Part shown: piece by piece, positions 33,012 to 41,054 of the stretch
How the letters are laid out: the number at the start of each line of letters is the position of its first letter
Position numbering within the stretch: position 1 is the first letter of the stretch
DNA from: an uncultured Robinsoniella sp.
GTDB taxonomy: Bacteria; Bacillota; Clostridia; Lachnospirales; Lachnospiraceae
Direction of reading: 5' to 3'
NCBI GenBank assembly: GCA_900540475.1
Contig: UQGG01000024.1
Location: 1 to 64,000 of the forward strand
Length of the DNA stretch: 64,000 bases
Notes under the pieces: generated by a model
Databases searched by the model: none
What the model saw: the letters and a program-made list of their open reading frames with translations, nothing else
What the model was told of the DNA's origin: nothing
Program-made: the position numbers and the translations under genes

Positions 33012-33844
33012 TGATGTCTTGGAAAGATAGACGGGGGCAGATTTGCTGGTTCGCAATTCTATTTCTATTTGCATGTATTTTTTTAGTTCCTTTAATTTTT
33101 ATGATAAGTATGTCGCTGAGAACTCCGGATACCATAGGCTTGCCTAAGCTTTTTATTTCAGATATTACATTTAAAAATTATCAGAACGTATTTGATAAAA
33201 ATCCTCAGCTTCCACGCAACTTTTTAGGAAGTGTGGTAGTGACGGCAGGCTCCGTAGCGCTGGTAACAATATGTTCTTCTATGGCTGTTTTTGGATTCTC
33301 AAGAAAAAATGTTCATGGAAAGATACTTATATACAATATTTTGCTGTGTACGCTGATGGTTCCTCTTGCTGGTCTGGTAGTACCCCTCACTCAGTTAAAC
33401 AGCCGACTGGGATGGATTAATAATTATATGGGACTGATTCTTCCTTATACTGCTCTTGGGATTCCTTATGCAATTACCATATTGCAGGGGTTCATGATTG
33501 GCATACCGAAGGAATTAGAAGAAGCAGCAGTCATAGACGGATGTGGGATCACGCGTTTATTTCTTCAGATCATTTGTCCGCTTTTGAAACCGGGAATTGT
33601 GGTTATTGTGATCTGGCAGTTTCTTACATCCTGGAATGAGTTTTTCCTGGCAATGTGTACGCTCACAGACGAGGCGAAAAAAACACTGCCTCTGGTAGCA
33701 CAGCAGTATAACGGTGCATATTTCAGCCAGCCCGGCACATTGTTTGCAGCCCTGACGTTAATCACGATTCCAATGCTGATATTTTATATCCTGGTTCAGA
33801 GACAGTTTGTAAAAGGACTGACAGCAGGAGCAGTCAAAGGCTGA
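33008..33844 (+). CDS. ABC sugar importer permease (MalG/UgpE-like)
   Basis: The 278-residue second permease subunit, with six hydrophobic helices. The coupling loop is GIPKELEEAAVIDGCGITRLFLQIICPLLKPG (about 160-191), containing EAA-x3-G. The C-terminus RQFVKGLTAGAVKG is the typical end of MalG-type proteins. The start ATG overlaps the stop of the previous permease gene (ATGA), and two further ATG codons follow at once. After it there is about 180 bases before the ROK regulator, with no strong terminator visible. Confidence 0.95.
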   Translation: MMMSWKDRRGQICWFAILFLFACIFLVPLIFMISMSLRTPDTIGLPKLFISDITFKNYQNVFDKNPQLPRNFLGSVVVTAGSVALVTICSSMAVFGFSRKNVHGKILIYNILLCTLMVPLAGLVVPLTQLNSRLGWINNYMGLILPYTALGIPYAITILQGFMIGIPKELEEAAVIDGCGITRLFLQIICPLLKPGIVVIVIWQFLTSWNEFFLAMCTLTDEAKKTLPLVAQQYNGAYFSQPGTLFAALTLITIPMLIFYILVQRQFVKGLTAGAVKG

Positions 33845-33913
33845 GCTGCTGCCTTATTAGCAGAAAACAGAATACGAAAATTTTATTGCAGTAAACAAAA
33901 ACGGAGATGTTTA

Positions 33914-33922
33914 TGTTATACT
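33914..33922 (+). promoter_or_regulatory. Extended -10 element ahead of the ROK gene
   Basis: TGTTATACT fits an extended -10 (TGnTATAAT-like); no good -35 at 17 bases is visible. It would allow the ROK regulator gene separate expression. Confidence 0.45.
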
Positions 33923-34022
33923 AAAGGATAGAATGAACGAATAACTTTCACCAACAGCCAATTCTATGTTGAGGTTGAAAGCAGTTTTCTCTAATAATTT
34001 ACCAAAAGGAGAATTTAAAGAT

Positions 34023-35246
34023 ATGGGCAATGAATCGATAATGGAAAGCAGAAAATATTATCAGAGAAATAAGATGCTAAGCGTTATACGATTTCAGGAG
34101 GATGTATCCAGATATGATGTAAAAAAACAAACGGCTTACAGTATGACAACAGTGCTTAGTACGATTGATGAAATGATCCGGGATGAACTCATATACGAAG
34201 AAAGATGTGATGAGGCGAGAGTTGGCAGAAAGCCCGTGTGGCTACGCATAAATCCGGATGGAGGATATTTTATCGGACTGGAATTTAACGGGCGTATGAT
34301 GCATTGTGTTATATTAAACTTTACCGGAAAAACCATATATAGTCATGAGATGCAGATAGACGAAAAGTATAATTCAGCTAATGATTTAATCCAAATGCTG
34401 AAAAAAAATATAGACAGGGCACTGGATCACCTGAAGGGGATGCAGAATAAAGTACTTGGCATTGGTATCGGTGTGCCGGGATACAGCAATAAAAAAGAAG
34501 GTGTGGCTATATCCTATAATCATTTCAAAGATTGGGACAACATTCCGCTGAAACAGATCATTGAGGAAGAATTCCACATCCCCTGCTATATGGATAACAA
34601 TGTAAATGTCATGATCTTTGCTTATAAATGGCTGGTCTATAATGGGAAATGTGAGGATATGCTGTTTGTTTCCGTCCGTACCGGAGCAAGAGTGATGCCT
34701 ATTATTAATAATACTCCTGTCAGCAGTGATTCCGGGTTTCCGGGTGAACTGGGGCATGTAAAAGTGAGAGGGGGAAGCAGGATCTGTTCCTGCGGTCGTT
34801 ATGGATGTCTGAATTCAGAGGTTTCCGATTTTGCGATTATCAGTAAAATACAGGATGGAATCCGGGTCAGGCGTTTTCATCAGATTGTGGAAATGGTGAA
34901 TGGAGATTTAAGTGCTATTACCATTGGGACTTTTGTTGATTCTGTTTTAAAAGGACATGAGGATTCTCTGGGACTGATGTATCAGATAGCTGATTTCCTG
35001 GGGGATACGTTCAGTATGCTGGTAAATATCTTCGCTCCGCGTAAGATTGTATTTTTTGGTGAACTTGCCAGGATCGGAGAGCCTTTTTTCCGTATCCTCA
35101 GAGAACGGGTAGAGGAGAACTCTATCGAACAAAATTATAGAGGGCTTGAAATTATCGCCTCTGAGTTTGGAAGAAACCTGGGGGCAATTGGTGCAGCCTC
35201 TCTGGTACTTCAGGAAACATTTGGATTTGCAGAAGAAATGATATAA
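34023..35246 (+). CDS. ROK family transcriptional regulator (NagC/XylR-type)
   Basis: A 407-residue repressor with an N-terminal winged helix (about 8-75; SVIRFQEDVSRYDVKKQTAYSMTTVLSTIDEMIRDELI) and a ROK sugar-binding domain. KVLGIGIGVPGY and GELGHVKVRGGSRICSCGRYGCLNSEVS are family hallmarks; the C-x-C-G-x2-G-C cluster binds zinc. The kinase catalytic Asp (E-N-D-A-N in active ROK kinases) reads DNNVN with Asn193, so it should sense sugar without phosphorylating it. It lies at the end of the sugar operon and probably regulates it. I chose the ATG after AAAAGGAGAATTTAAAGAT rather than one 19 codons upstream. A terminator follows. Confidence 0.92.
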   Translation: MGNESIMESRKYYQRNKMLSVIRFQEDVSRYDVKKQTAYSMTTVLSTIDEMIRDELIYEERCDEARVGRKPVWLRINPDGGYFIGLEFNGRMMHCVILNFTGKTIYSHEMQIDEKYNSANDLIQMLKKNIDRALDHLKGMQNKVLGIGIGVPGYSNKKEGVAISYNHFKDWDNIPLKQIIEEEFHIPCYMDNNVNVMIFAYKWLVYNGKCEDMLFVSVRTGARVMPIINNTPVSSDSGFPGELGHVKVRGGSRICSCGRYGCLNSEVSDFAIISKIQDGIRVRRFHQIVEMVNGDLSAITIGTFVDSVLKGHEDSLGLMYQIADFLGDTFSMLVNIFAPRKIVFFGELARIGEPFFRILRERVEENSIEQNYRGLEIIASEFGRNLGAIGAASLVLQETFGFAEEMI

Positions 35247-35297
35247 TAGAAGTCAAAAGAGAATTCATAATTAAGATATTTCGAAATCAAAATAATA

Positions 35298-35336
35298 AAA
35301 ACCAGGCCGGGATACGACACCTCGCCTGGTTTTTTA
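35298..35336 (+). terminator. Terminator after the ROK gene
   Basis: AAACCAGGC (35298-35306 region) pairs with GCCTGGTTT (35324-35332), followed by TTTTATT. A strong terminator closing the sugar operon. Confidence 0.9.
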
Positions 35337-35348
35337 TTAAAAAACACA

Positions 35349-35394
35349 TTGACATTTATCGATGTGATGTTTATACTTTAGATATATCGATAAA
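35349..35394 (+). promoter_or_regulatory. Promoter and palindromic operator of the arsR operon
   Basis: TTGACA (35349-35354), 17-base spacer and TATACT (35372-35377). A 9-bp inverted repeat, TTTATCGAT (35355-35363) and ATCGATAAA (35386-35394), brackets the -10, a layout typical of ArsR/SmtB autorepression. Confidence 0.8.
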
Positions 35395-35414
35395 AATGAA
35401 TGTGAGGTGCTTTA

Positions 35415-35702
35415 ATGGGGAATTATGAGAATGAAGCCAAAGTTTTTAAAGCTTTTTGTGATGAAAACCGGTTACAGATCCTGGAAATGCTCCGGGGCGG
35501 GGAAAAATGCGGATGTAAGCTTCTGGAGGAACTGAAGATCAGCCAGTCAACGCTGTCACATCATATGAAAATTCTATGTGATTCCGGAATAGTCTCCGGG
35601 AGAAAGGTTGGAAAATGGACGCATTATTCCATTGACAGGCAAGGCAGTGTGAGAGCAGCAGTACTGCTTGGTGAATTGACAAAGACAGAGTATTTAGAAT
35701 AA
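35415..35702 (+). CDS. ArsR family regulator
   Basis: A 95-residue winged-helix repressor. KAFCDENRLQILEMLRGGEKCGCKLLEELKISQSTLSHHMKILCDSGIVSGRKVGKWTHYSI covers most of the protein. The two cysteines in GEKCGCKLLEEL sit where ArsR/CadC proteins carry their alpha-3 metal-binding C-x-C motif, so it may sense arsenite, antimonite or a soft metal; organic ligands are also possible. Ribosome binding site GTGAGGTGCTTTA. It is the first gene of a cluster with an MFS transporter (16-base gap) and an ABC exporter, and its promoter has a matching palindrome. Confidence 0.92.
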   Translation: MGNYENEAKVFKAFCDENRLQILEMLRGGEKCGCKLLEELKISQSTLSHHMKILCDSGIVSGRKVGKWTHYSIDRQGSVRAAVLLGELTKTEYLE

Positions 35703-35718
35703 GAGGTTAAGCAATCAT

Positions 35719-36966
35719 ATGAAACAATGGAAGAAAAATTTTTTTACTATTTGGACCGGTCAGGCTGTTTCCCAATTTTCCAGTTCTGTATTACAGTTTG
35801 CCATCGTATGGTATTTGACGGACATTACGGGGTCTGCCCTGGTACTTTCTGCGGCAATGTTAATGGGATTTCTGCCACAGGGAGTTTTAGGACCGTTTAT
35901 CGGGGTGTATATTGACCGCTATCAGCGAAAGAAAATTATGATTATTTCAGATCTGCTGATTTCTGCTGCCAGTTTTATCCTGGTTCTTGCAGGGTTGTTT
36001 GGATTCCTTACTACAGGCGTTATTTTAGCTGTTTTGCTGGTGCGCTCCATCGGATCTGCTTTTCACACGCCATGCCTCCAGGCGGTTACCCCACAGATAG
36101 TACCGGCGGACCAGCTGACACGCTGCGCGGGATATTCCCAGTCCCTGCAGTCAGTTTCCCAGATATTCAGTCCGGTGTTGGCGGCTGTGCTTTACCAGAT
36201 GTGGAGTCTGAGTGGAATCATATTTTTGGATGTAATTGGAGCTTTAATTGCGGTATTTACACTGGTAATCAGCCATATTCCGGAGTTAGAGCGAAGCCAG
36301 GAGACAGAAAAACTTCCTGTAATTCGGGAAATGCTGGATGGATTTCGTATCTTACGAACGAATCAGGGAATGATGGGTCTGGTAATGATCAGCGCATTAT
36401 ATACGTTAGCATTGATGCCCACCAGCGCGCTATTCCCTTTAATGAGTATGTCTTATTTTGGAGGGACCAGTACCTATGCAAGCATTGCGGAAGTTGTATT
36501 TTCTATTGGACTGCTGATCGGCTCTCTGATATTAGGCAGATGGGGCGGGACAAAAAACAGAGTATATACCATCATCGGCTCATATTTGTTAATGAGTGTA
36601 AGCCTTTTTGCTTCCGGTATGCTTCCCCGGAACGGCTTTATCACATTTACAGTATTTGCTTGTCTGATGGGGGTATCAGGACCATTTTACTGGGGTATGT
36701 ACACACCCTTGCTGCAGAGCAAGTTCGAAGCGAAGTATTTGGGCAGAGTGATGTCACTTTCCGGCAGCATCATGGTGATCACTTCCCCTGTAGGTCTGTC
36801 GTTATCCGGTGTATTTGCAGAGGCATTCGGGGTAGAAAAATGGTTTCTGGTGGCTGGCACGCTGACATTACTCGCGGCTGTGCTCTGCCTGTGTATTCCG
36901 TCGATTCGTAACTGCGATAAGGAAACTGCTGCGGGAGCAAAAGAAACAGGCAGTGAGAACGAATAA
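35719..36966 (+). CDS. MFS efflux transporter (MFS_3 type)
   Basis: A 415-residue twelve-helix transporter. WKKNFFTIWTGQAVSQFSSSVLQFAIVWYLTDITGSALVLSAAML is the typical start of the MFS_3/macrolide-efflux-like branch. Motif A is present as FIGVYIDRYQRKKIMIISD (about 59-77). HTPCLQAVTPQIVPADQLTRCAGYSQ follows in the middle of the N-half, and a basic/acidic C-terminal tail ends in GSENE. It would export a drug or metabolite with proton antiport. It lies between arsR and the ABC exporter genes, so an ArsR-controlled efflux role is likely; metal transport by an MFS of this branch would be unusual. Confidence 0.92.
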   Translation: MKQWKKNFFTIWTGQAVSQFSSSVLQFAIVWYLTDITGSALVLSAAMLMGFLPQGVLGPFIGVYIDRYQRKKIMIISDLLISAASFILVLAGLFGFLTTGVILAVLLVRSIGSAFHTPCLQAVTPQIVPADQLTRCAGYSQSLQSVSQIFSPVLAAVLYQMWSLSGIIFLDVIGALIAVFTLVISHIPELERSQETEKLPVIREMLDGFRILRTNQGMMGLVMISALYTLALMPTSALFPLMSMSYFGGTSTYASIAEVVFSIGLLIGSLILGRWGGTKNRVYTIIGSYLLMSVSLFASGMLPRNGFITFTVFACLMGVSGPFYWGMYTPLLQSKFEAKYLGRVMSLSGSIMVITSPVGLSLSGVFAEAFGVEKWFLVAGTLTLLAAVLCLCIPSIRNCDKETAAGAKETGSENE

Positions 36967-37013
36967 TACCATAGATTCTATCATATACCATAGGTAGAAG
37001 CGAGGTGGTATAA

Positions 37014-37760
37014 ATGGAAGATTGTCTGGCGGTAGAAGGGCTTAGCAAAGATTATGGCAGGAAGAATATCGTAAAGTCGCTGGAATTCCAGGTAAAACAG
37101 GGACAAGTGCTGGCATTTTTGGGACCAAACGGAGCGGGGAAAAGTACAACCATGAATATGATTGGAACCCTTCTTGCCAAATCGGAGGGAAAGATTTATA
37201 TTGACAGCAGTGATATGGATACGGATAAAAACGAGATTAAAAGAAAAATCGGTATGGTTTTTCAGGAAGATGTGCTGGATGATGATCTGACGGTTTATCA
37301 GAATCTCTGGTACAGAGGCGGGTTATACTGGAAACATGATCGTGAATTAAAGAAGCAGATTATGGACTTGATACAATTGCTGGAAATGGAGAAGATGCAG
37401 CATCAAAAATATCGGGAATGTTCCGGGGGACAGCGTAGACTGGCACAGATTGCCAGGGCGCTTATCTCTAAACCAAGGCTGCTGATTCTGGATGAACCCA
37501 CAACCGGTCTGGATCCGGTGACCAGGCAAAATGTCTGGGATGTACTGCTGAAATTAAAGGAGCAGCTGCAGATGACCATATTTTACACCACACATTATCT
37601 GGATGAAGCTTCTTTTGCAGATACTCTATGTATTTTAAAAGACGGCAGGATTGCAGCCTGCGGAAGTCTTAAAGAGATTCAGGCGAAATGGAAACACACC
37701 CTGAAAACACCGGGGCTTGACGATATATATTTTCATCTCTTAAAAGGAGAGGCATTATGA
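37014..37760 (+). CDS. ABC exporter ATP-binding protein
   Basis: A 248-residue ATPase subunit. Walker A is GPNGAGKSTTM (about 39-49), the Q-loop region GMVFQEDVLDDDLTVYQNL is at about 82-100, the signature ECSGGQRRLAQIARAL is near 139, Walker B is LLILDEPTTGLDP at about 158-170, and the switch His is in TTHYLDEASFAD. It pairs with the ABC-2 permease whose start overlaps its stop by four bases (ATGA). The spacing of 47 bases from the MFS gene, without a terminator, puts both in the arsR operon. Ribosome binding site GCGAGGTGGTATAA. Confidence 0.93.
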   Translation: MEDCLAVEGLSKDYGRKNIVKSLEFQVKQGQVLAFLGPNGAGKSTTMNMIGTLLAKSEGKIYIDSSDMDTDKNEIKRKIGMVFQEDVLDDDLTVYQNLWYRGGLYWKHDRELKKQIMDLIQLLEMEKMQHQKYRECSGGQRRLAQIARALISKPRLLILDEPTTGLDPVTRQNVWDVLLKLKEQLQMTIFYTTHYLDEASFADTLCILKDGRIAACGSLKEIQAKWKHTLKTPGLDDIYFHLLKGEAL

Positions 37761-38665
37761 GAAGCTTGCGATTTCTGGTACAGAGAAATATAGCCTTATT
37801 CTTAAACAATAAATTAAACATTATCCTGTCCTTTGCCTCCATTCCGGTTGTTGTCAGTCTGTACGTGTTTTTTCTCAGGGATTTTCTGACGGATATGGTG
37901 GGTCAGTCAGGGGTCAGCCCTGACTATGTACAGCAGCTCACGGATCGGTTGATGTTTGCAGGTCTTCTAATTGTAATCAATACCACAACGTGCTTCGGTA
38001 TTATTCAGATTTGTGTCAATGACATGGGAACCGGTATCCGTAAAGACTTCCTGATAGCGCCCGTTACGCCATTTTTAATTTTGTCCGGATATTGGTTAAC
38101 CAGTATGCTGGTTTCCTGTGTGTTTACGTTGCTGACAGCATTGGGTGGTGAAATCTTTTTTACTTATCAATACGGAAGCACCCTGCCTTTGTGCAGACAG
38201 CTGAAAGTCCTCATGATTATATTGTTTTCTTCCTGGATAAATTCCGGAATCCTGCTGTGTTTTGCGCACAAATTAAAAAGCACCACCACTTTTTCTACTT
38301 TTGCCAACCTCTATGGAACGGTAATCGGTTTTCTGGCTGGAGCCTATCTGCCTTATTATTTCTATCCGGACTGGATGAAATCCATGCTGCTGTGGTTCCC
38401 ACCCACTCAGCTTACCAGTATCATCAGACGGGAGTACATAAGCGTGGCAAATATATGGGTAGATACCGGGAACCGGACCGGGTTTCTGGATGCAGTATAT
38501 CAGAATTTTGGTGTGGATCTTATACACAAAAACCGGATTCTTTCCGTATTGCAGCAATGGTCCATCTTAATATTAGCGTTGGCGGTTATTCTGCTTTATT
38601 TATGGGTTTGCAGCTATGAGAAGACTGTGGGAAAGGGAAATAGTGTGCAAAAAGAATTGTCTTGA
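37757..38665 (+). CDS. ABC-2 type exporter permease
   Basis: A 302-residue membrane subunit with about six helices: SLRFLVQRNIALFLNNKLNIILSFASIPVVVSLYVFFL at the N-terminus, a large extracytoplasmic loop (about 40-70), then FGIIQICVNDMGTGIRKDFLIAPV (the amphipathic connection between TM2 and TM3), further helices, and a second extracytoplasmic segment ahead of the last helix (about 273-295). It couples to the preceding ATPase. The substrate is unknown. It ends 31 bases from the stop of the convergent mini-protein gene; no hairpin is obvious between them. Confidence 0.9.
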   Translation: MRSLRFLVQRNIALFLNNKLNIILSFASIPVVVSLYVFFLRDFLTDMVGQSGVSPDYVQQLTDRLMFAGLLIVINTTTCFGIIQICVNDMGTGIRKDFLIAPVTPFLILSGYWLTSMLVSCVFTLLTALGGEIFFTYQYGSTLPLCRQLKVLMIILFSSWINSGILLCFAHKLKSTTTFSTFANLYGTVIGFLAGAYLPYYFYPDWMKSMLLWFPPTQLTSIIRREYISVANIWVDTGNRTGFLDAVYQNFGVDLIHKNRILSVLQQWSILILALAVILLYLWVCSYEKTVGKGNSVQKELS

Positions 38666-38696
38666 AGGTAAGTTTTATGCCTTTTCTGCTGCTTTT

Positions 38697-38951
38697 TTAG
38701 GAATTCTTTTTGTTTTTCCGTATCAGAAAGAAAAGGATTCCTAACAAAGCAGCGAATAAGATAGCACCTCCGATAAATAACATATGAAAGTTGCCCACTT
38801 TGCCTGCTATAAAGATACTGGTTGGTCCATCAGCTCCCCCAATGATCGTGATAGATTTTTGTTTATAAAAATATGTCTTAATGCTAAATACAATTCCGAT
38901 GATGCCCAGAATGCCTAAAAGTATAAATATAATTTTGATAATTTTTTTCAT
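38697..38951 (-). CDS. GGADGPTS-motif two-TM mini-protein
   Basis: An 84-residue membrane protein: TM1 about 4-24, a short extracytoplasmic or loop segment with SITIIGGADGPTSIFIAGKVG (about 33-53), TM2 about 55-78, and a basic tail. The GGADGPTxI stretch is a conserved motif of the beta subunits of Na+-translocating decarboxylases (OadB/GcdB/MmdB), where it is part of the membrane ion path, but those proteins have 370-430 residues and about nine helices. Here only that motif between two helices remains, with an ideal ribosome binding site (AGGAGGTATATCCAT) and no other decarboxylase subunit nearby. Similar short proteins are commonly mis-named after OadB in annotations. The function is unknown. 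Confidence 0.85.
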   Translation of the reverse strand: MKKIIKIIFILLGILGIIGIVFSIKTYFYKQKSITIIGGADGPTSIFIAGKVGNFHMLFIGGAILFAALLGILFFLIRKNKKNS

Positions 38952-39034
38952 ATGGATATACCTCCTATGTTATAAAACGTGTTTTTTATGATTTGCAAGT
39001 TGTTATGGGCATTTTTGTTTAGTGGTTGTCATTA

Positions 39035-39925
39035 TTATTTTTTTGTATTATCCAAATAGTTTATAACACCCTTCCAAAGTTTCTTTTCGAAGTTTTCGTG
39101 TTGTACGGATGGAGCTTCTTTATTTACTTTTTTGTACATTTCTTTTAAATTGTATCCATTTTTCAGTATCACGGATTTTAATATTCTGGGAGAAAGCGCT
39201 TTACTGGGACATGCGTAAATACATTTCATACACCAGATGCATGCAAAACCAAACTTCGGTATGCCATTGTGTAAATGGATGTTTTTTTGCGGACAGTTTT
39301 TAACGCATATTCCGCAATGACTGCAATGATCAGATGCATGAATGGAAGCACCGAAAAACTTTGCTCCAATATGTTCCATTTTCCCCAGGGATGTAAATAT
39401 CCGGTCTTGTTTTTTCGGGGTGGTTATATTTTGCTTCCCGTCTAGAATATCCATAATCACCAAATTAACTTTACGAGGAAGAATTGTGAGCAGTTTATCT
39501 GCCAGTACCTGCGGGGTGGGTGTTCCATAGTTGGATGGCATTACAAGCATTTCCTCATAGATAACGCGGTAGCCTTTTTTGGAAAGCAGGCGTTTCACAG
39601 GCTCTCTGCATGCAGTATTGGGAGACATTTCCCCTCCTCCGGAAACAGAGATCACAGCAGCGGGCTTCTGGAAAGTTTTATCCATATTCTGAATCCAATG
39701 TTCTACAATTTCAGCCAGACGGAAAGCATAAACCGGTGCAAGTACAATCAGCAAGTCTGATGATTCCGGATTTGATTTTCTGCCTTTAGAAACTTTTATT
39801 TTATGTACTTTTATTTCCCGGGCAGTTAATTGAGATTCAAAACAGTCAGCTGCCATTTTGCTGCCTCCGGTTCCGGAAAAATAAGCCAGGGTCACTGATT
39901 TTATAGATTTAGATGTTTTTGCCAA
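39035..39925 (-). CDS. EFR1-type flavodoxin/ferredoxin protein
   Basis: A 296-residue redox protein of the EFR1 layout: an N-terminal flavodoxin-like domain (TLAYFSGTGGSKMAADCFESQL, about 12-33, with the S-G-T-G-x-S/T phosphate loop; LIVLAPVYAFRLAEIVEHWI; VISVSGGGEMSPNTACREPVKRLL) and a C-terminal 2[4Fe-4S] ferredoxin domain (CSHCGICVKNCPQKN and CIWCMKCIYACPSKA, about 202-243). It could shuttle electrons between flavin and iron-sulfur partners in the cytoplasm. The start appears to be TTG after GGAAGGAACGTGGAT; the first ATG is inside the flavin loop and too late. A dispersed palindromic repeat lies directly upstream. Confidence 0.9.
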   Translation of the reverse strand: MAKTSKSIKSVTLAYFSGTGGSKMAADCFESQLTAREIKVHKIKVSKGRKSNPESSDLLIVLAPVYAFRLAEIVEHWIQNMDKTFQKPAAVISVSGGGEMSPNTACREPVKRLLSKKGYRVIYEEMLVMPSNYGTPTPQVLADKLLTILPRKVNLVIMDILDGKQNITTPKKQDRIFTSLGKMEHIGAKFFGASIHASDHCSHCGICVKNCPQKNIHLHNGIPKFGFACIWCMKCIYACPSKALSPRILKSVILKNGYNLKEMYKKVNKEAPSVQHENFEKKLWKGVINYLDNTKK

Positions 39926-39951
39926 AATCCACGTTCCTTCCAGCCTCTCTT

Positions 39952-40011
39952 AGAGTGTGTTTTGAAATTGCTTTCTGGCAGATGGCAGAAATGAATTTTC
40001 AAACACGCTCT
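39952..40011 (-). repeat. Dispersed palindromic element, copy 2 (most complete)
   Basis: A 60-bp imperfect palindrome: arms of 29 bases (39952-39980 and 39983-40011) agree at about 24 positions when folded. The minus-strand reading carries the core GTTTGAAAATTCATTTCTGC-CA (39983-40004) found also at 4997-5018 and 52622-52643. It could fold into a long hairpin or be a MITE-like or REP-like element. Confidence 0.8.
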
Positions 40012-40131
40012 GGGGGCATGCGATGCTGCCAACGGGTAACATATCTGTTTCTTTCATTATATATGTTGGTTACGGTGAAGTCAAAGTATTCTGGAAATCA
40101 AATGATGTATTGGATTGTATCCTATAATCCA

Positions 40132-40160
40132 TTGTAATTGATAGAATCTTACCTTATAAT
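40132..40160 (+). promoter_or_regulatory. Candidate promoter of the DinB-like gene
   Basis: TTGTAA (40132-40137), 17-base spacer, TATAAT (40155-40160), leaving a leader of about 120 bases. Confidence 0.6.
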
Positions 40161-40288
40161 ATGTGTAAAGCTCAAATATATAGCCCGCACAATAAACCAC
40201 AATGAAAACAGCACTATATATAAAATACCCAAAAGTCATCAATTACCATAGATGATGCCGGATCAAACAAACACATAAGGAGGAAGTT

Positions 40289-40981
40289 ATGAAGTATTTT
40301 GGAGATGGATTGAGTGAAATGCATAAAGAATTAAACAGCATGATTCGAAAGCCCGATAAGATTCAACAGGCCAAGGATTTATTTCTGAAGCTCCATGGGA
40401 AGCTGCACCAGTCTGAAGTATCGGATGGAATATGCAATGAAGTAGATGAGCTGGTCAGTGATCTGGAAGCAGAGGAATATGCTGTGATGCCTTGCAGCAA
40501 GGATGAAACAATTGCATGGGTTTTCTGGCATATAGCCAGGATTGAGGATTTAACCATGAATATACTCCTTGCTGATGGAAATCAGGTCTTTGATGATCAG
40601 TGGAAAGAGAGGCTGAATACACCAATCACCGATACGGGAAATGCGCTGTCAGATGATGAAATCATAAGCTTAAGCAAAAATCTGAACATTCCCGAATTGC
40701 TAAACTACCGAAATGAAGTAGGAAGAAGAACCAGGCAAATTGCCAGAAATCTAACAGCTGAAGATATGAAAAGAAAGGTTACAAAGCAGGGGTTAGACAG
40801 GATTATGGCAGAGGGAGGCGTTACACAACAGGAGGATTCCATATGGCTTCTTGATTTTTGGGGCAAAAAGGATATGGCGGGGTTGTTATTAATGCCTCCA
40901 ACCAGACATGTTATGCTTCATCTGAATGATTGCTGCAAATGGAAAGAAAAGATCCGTGGAGGAAGAAAGACAGGGAAGTAA
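40289..40981 (+). CDS. DinB-like four-helix metal-binding protein
   Basis: A 230-residue, mainly helical protein that fits the DinB/DUF664-like superfamily. A His in the second helix (VFWHIARIEDLTMNILL, about 75-91) and the C-terminal RHVMLHLNDCCKW (about 208-220) would supply the metal-binding His residues. Members include bacillithiol and mycothiol transferases and damage-inducible proteins; nothing here says which, if any, reaction it does. Ribosome binding site CATAAGGAGGAAGTT. It ends at a bidirectional terminator shared with the YesN gene. Confidence 0.82.
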   Translation: MKYFGDGLSEMHKELNSMIRKPDKIQQAKDLFLKLHGKLHQSEVSDGICNEVDELVSDLEAEEYAVMPCSKDETIAWVFWHIARIEDLTMNILLADGNQVFDDQWKERLNTPITDTGNALSDDEIISLSKNLNIPELLNYRNEVGRRTRQIARNLTAEDMKRKVTKQGLDRIMAEGGVTQQEDSIWLLDFWGKKDMAGLLLMPPTRHVMLHLNDCCKWKEKIRGGRKTGK

Positions 40982-40985
40982 CACC

Positions 40986-41019
40986 AACAGCTTCAGGAAA
41001 TAATCCTGAGGCTGTTTTT
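40986..41019. terminator. Bidirectional terminator
   Basis: AACAGCTTCAGGA (40986-40998) pairs with TCCTGAGGCTGTT (41004-41016), one G-U pair, then TTTAAA. It serves the DinB-like gene and, in reverse, could serve the yesN gene. Confidence 0.85.
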
Positions 41020-41026
41020 AAAGTGA

Positions 41027-41054
41027 GCCAGAAAGCTTTATTCAAAACGCGCTA
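41027..41054. repeat. Partial copy of the dispersed palindromic element
   Basis: GCCAGAAAGC followed by TTTATTCAAAACGCGCT matches the second half of the copy at 39952-40011 read on the minus strand (GCCAGAAAGC, AATTTCAAAACACACTCT). It ends in the stop codon of the yesN-like gene. Confidence 0.55.

Larger units (their letters stand above)
39926..40288. other. Intergenic region between divergent EFR1 and DinB-like genes
   Basis: About 363 bases. The first part holds the palindromic repeat (39952-40011). The second holds a candidate promoter for the DinB-like gene. Between 40012 and 40130 I see nothing recognisable. Confidence 0.5.

Noticed and set aside
36072..36911. 279-residue alternative frame inside the MFS gene
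   Set aside because: Cys/Trp/Gly-rich random-looking product in a frame overlapping a clear MFS transporter.
38697..38951. Calling the mini-protein an oxaloacetate decarboxylase beta subunit
   Set aside because: It is about one fifth of the subunit length and has only two helices; motif sharing alone does not support that function.
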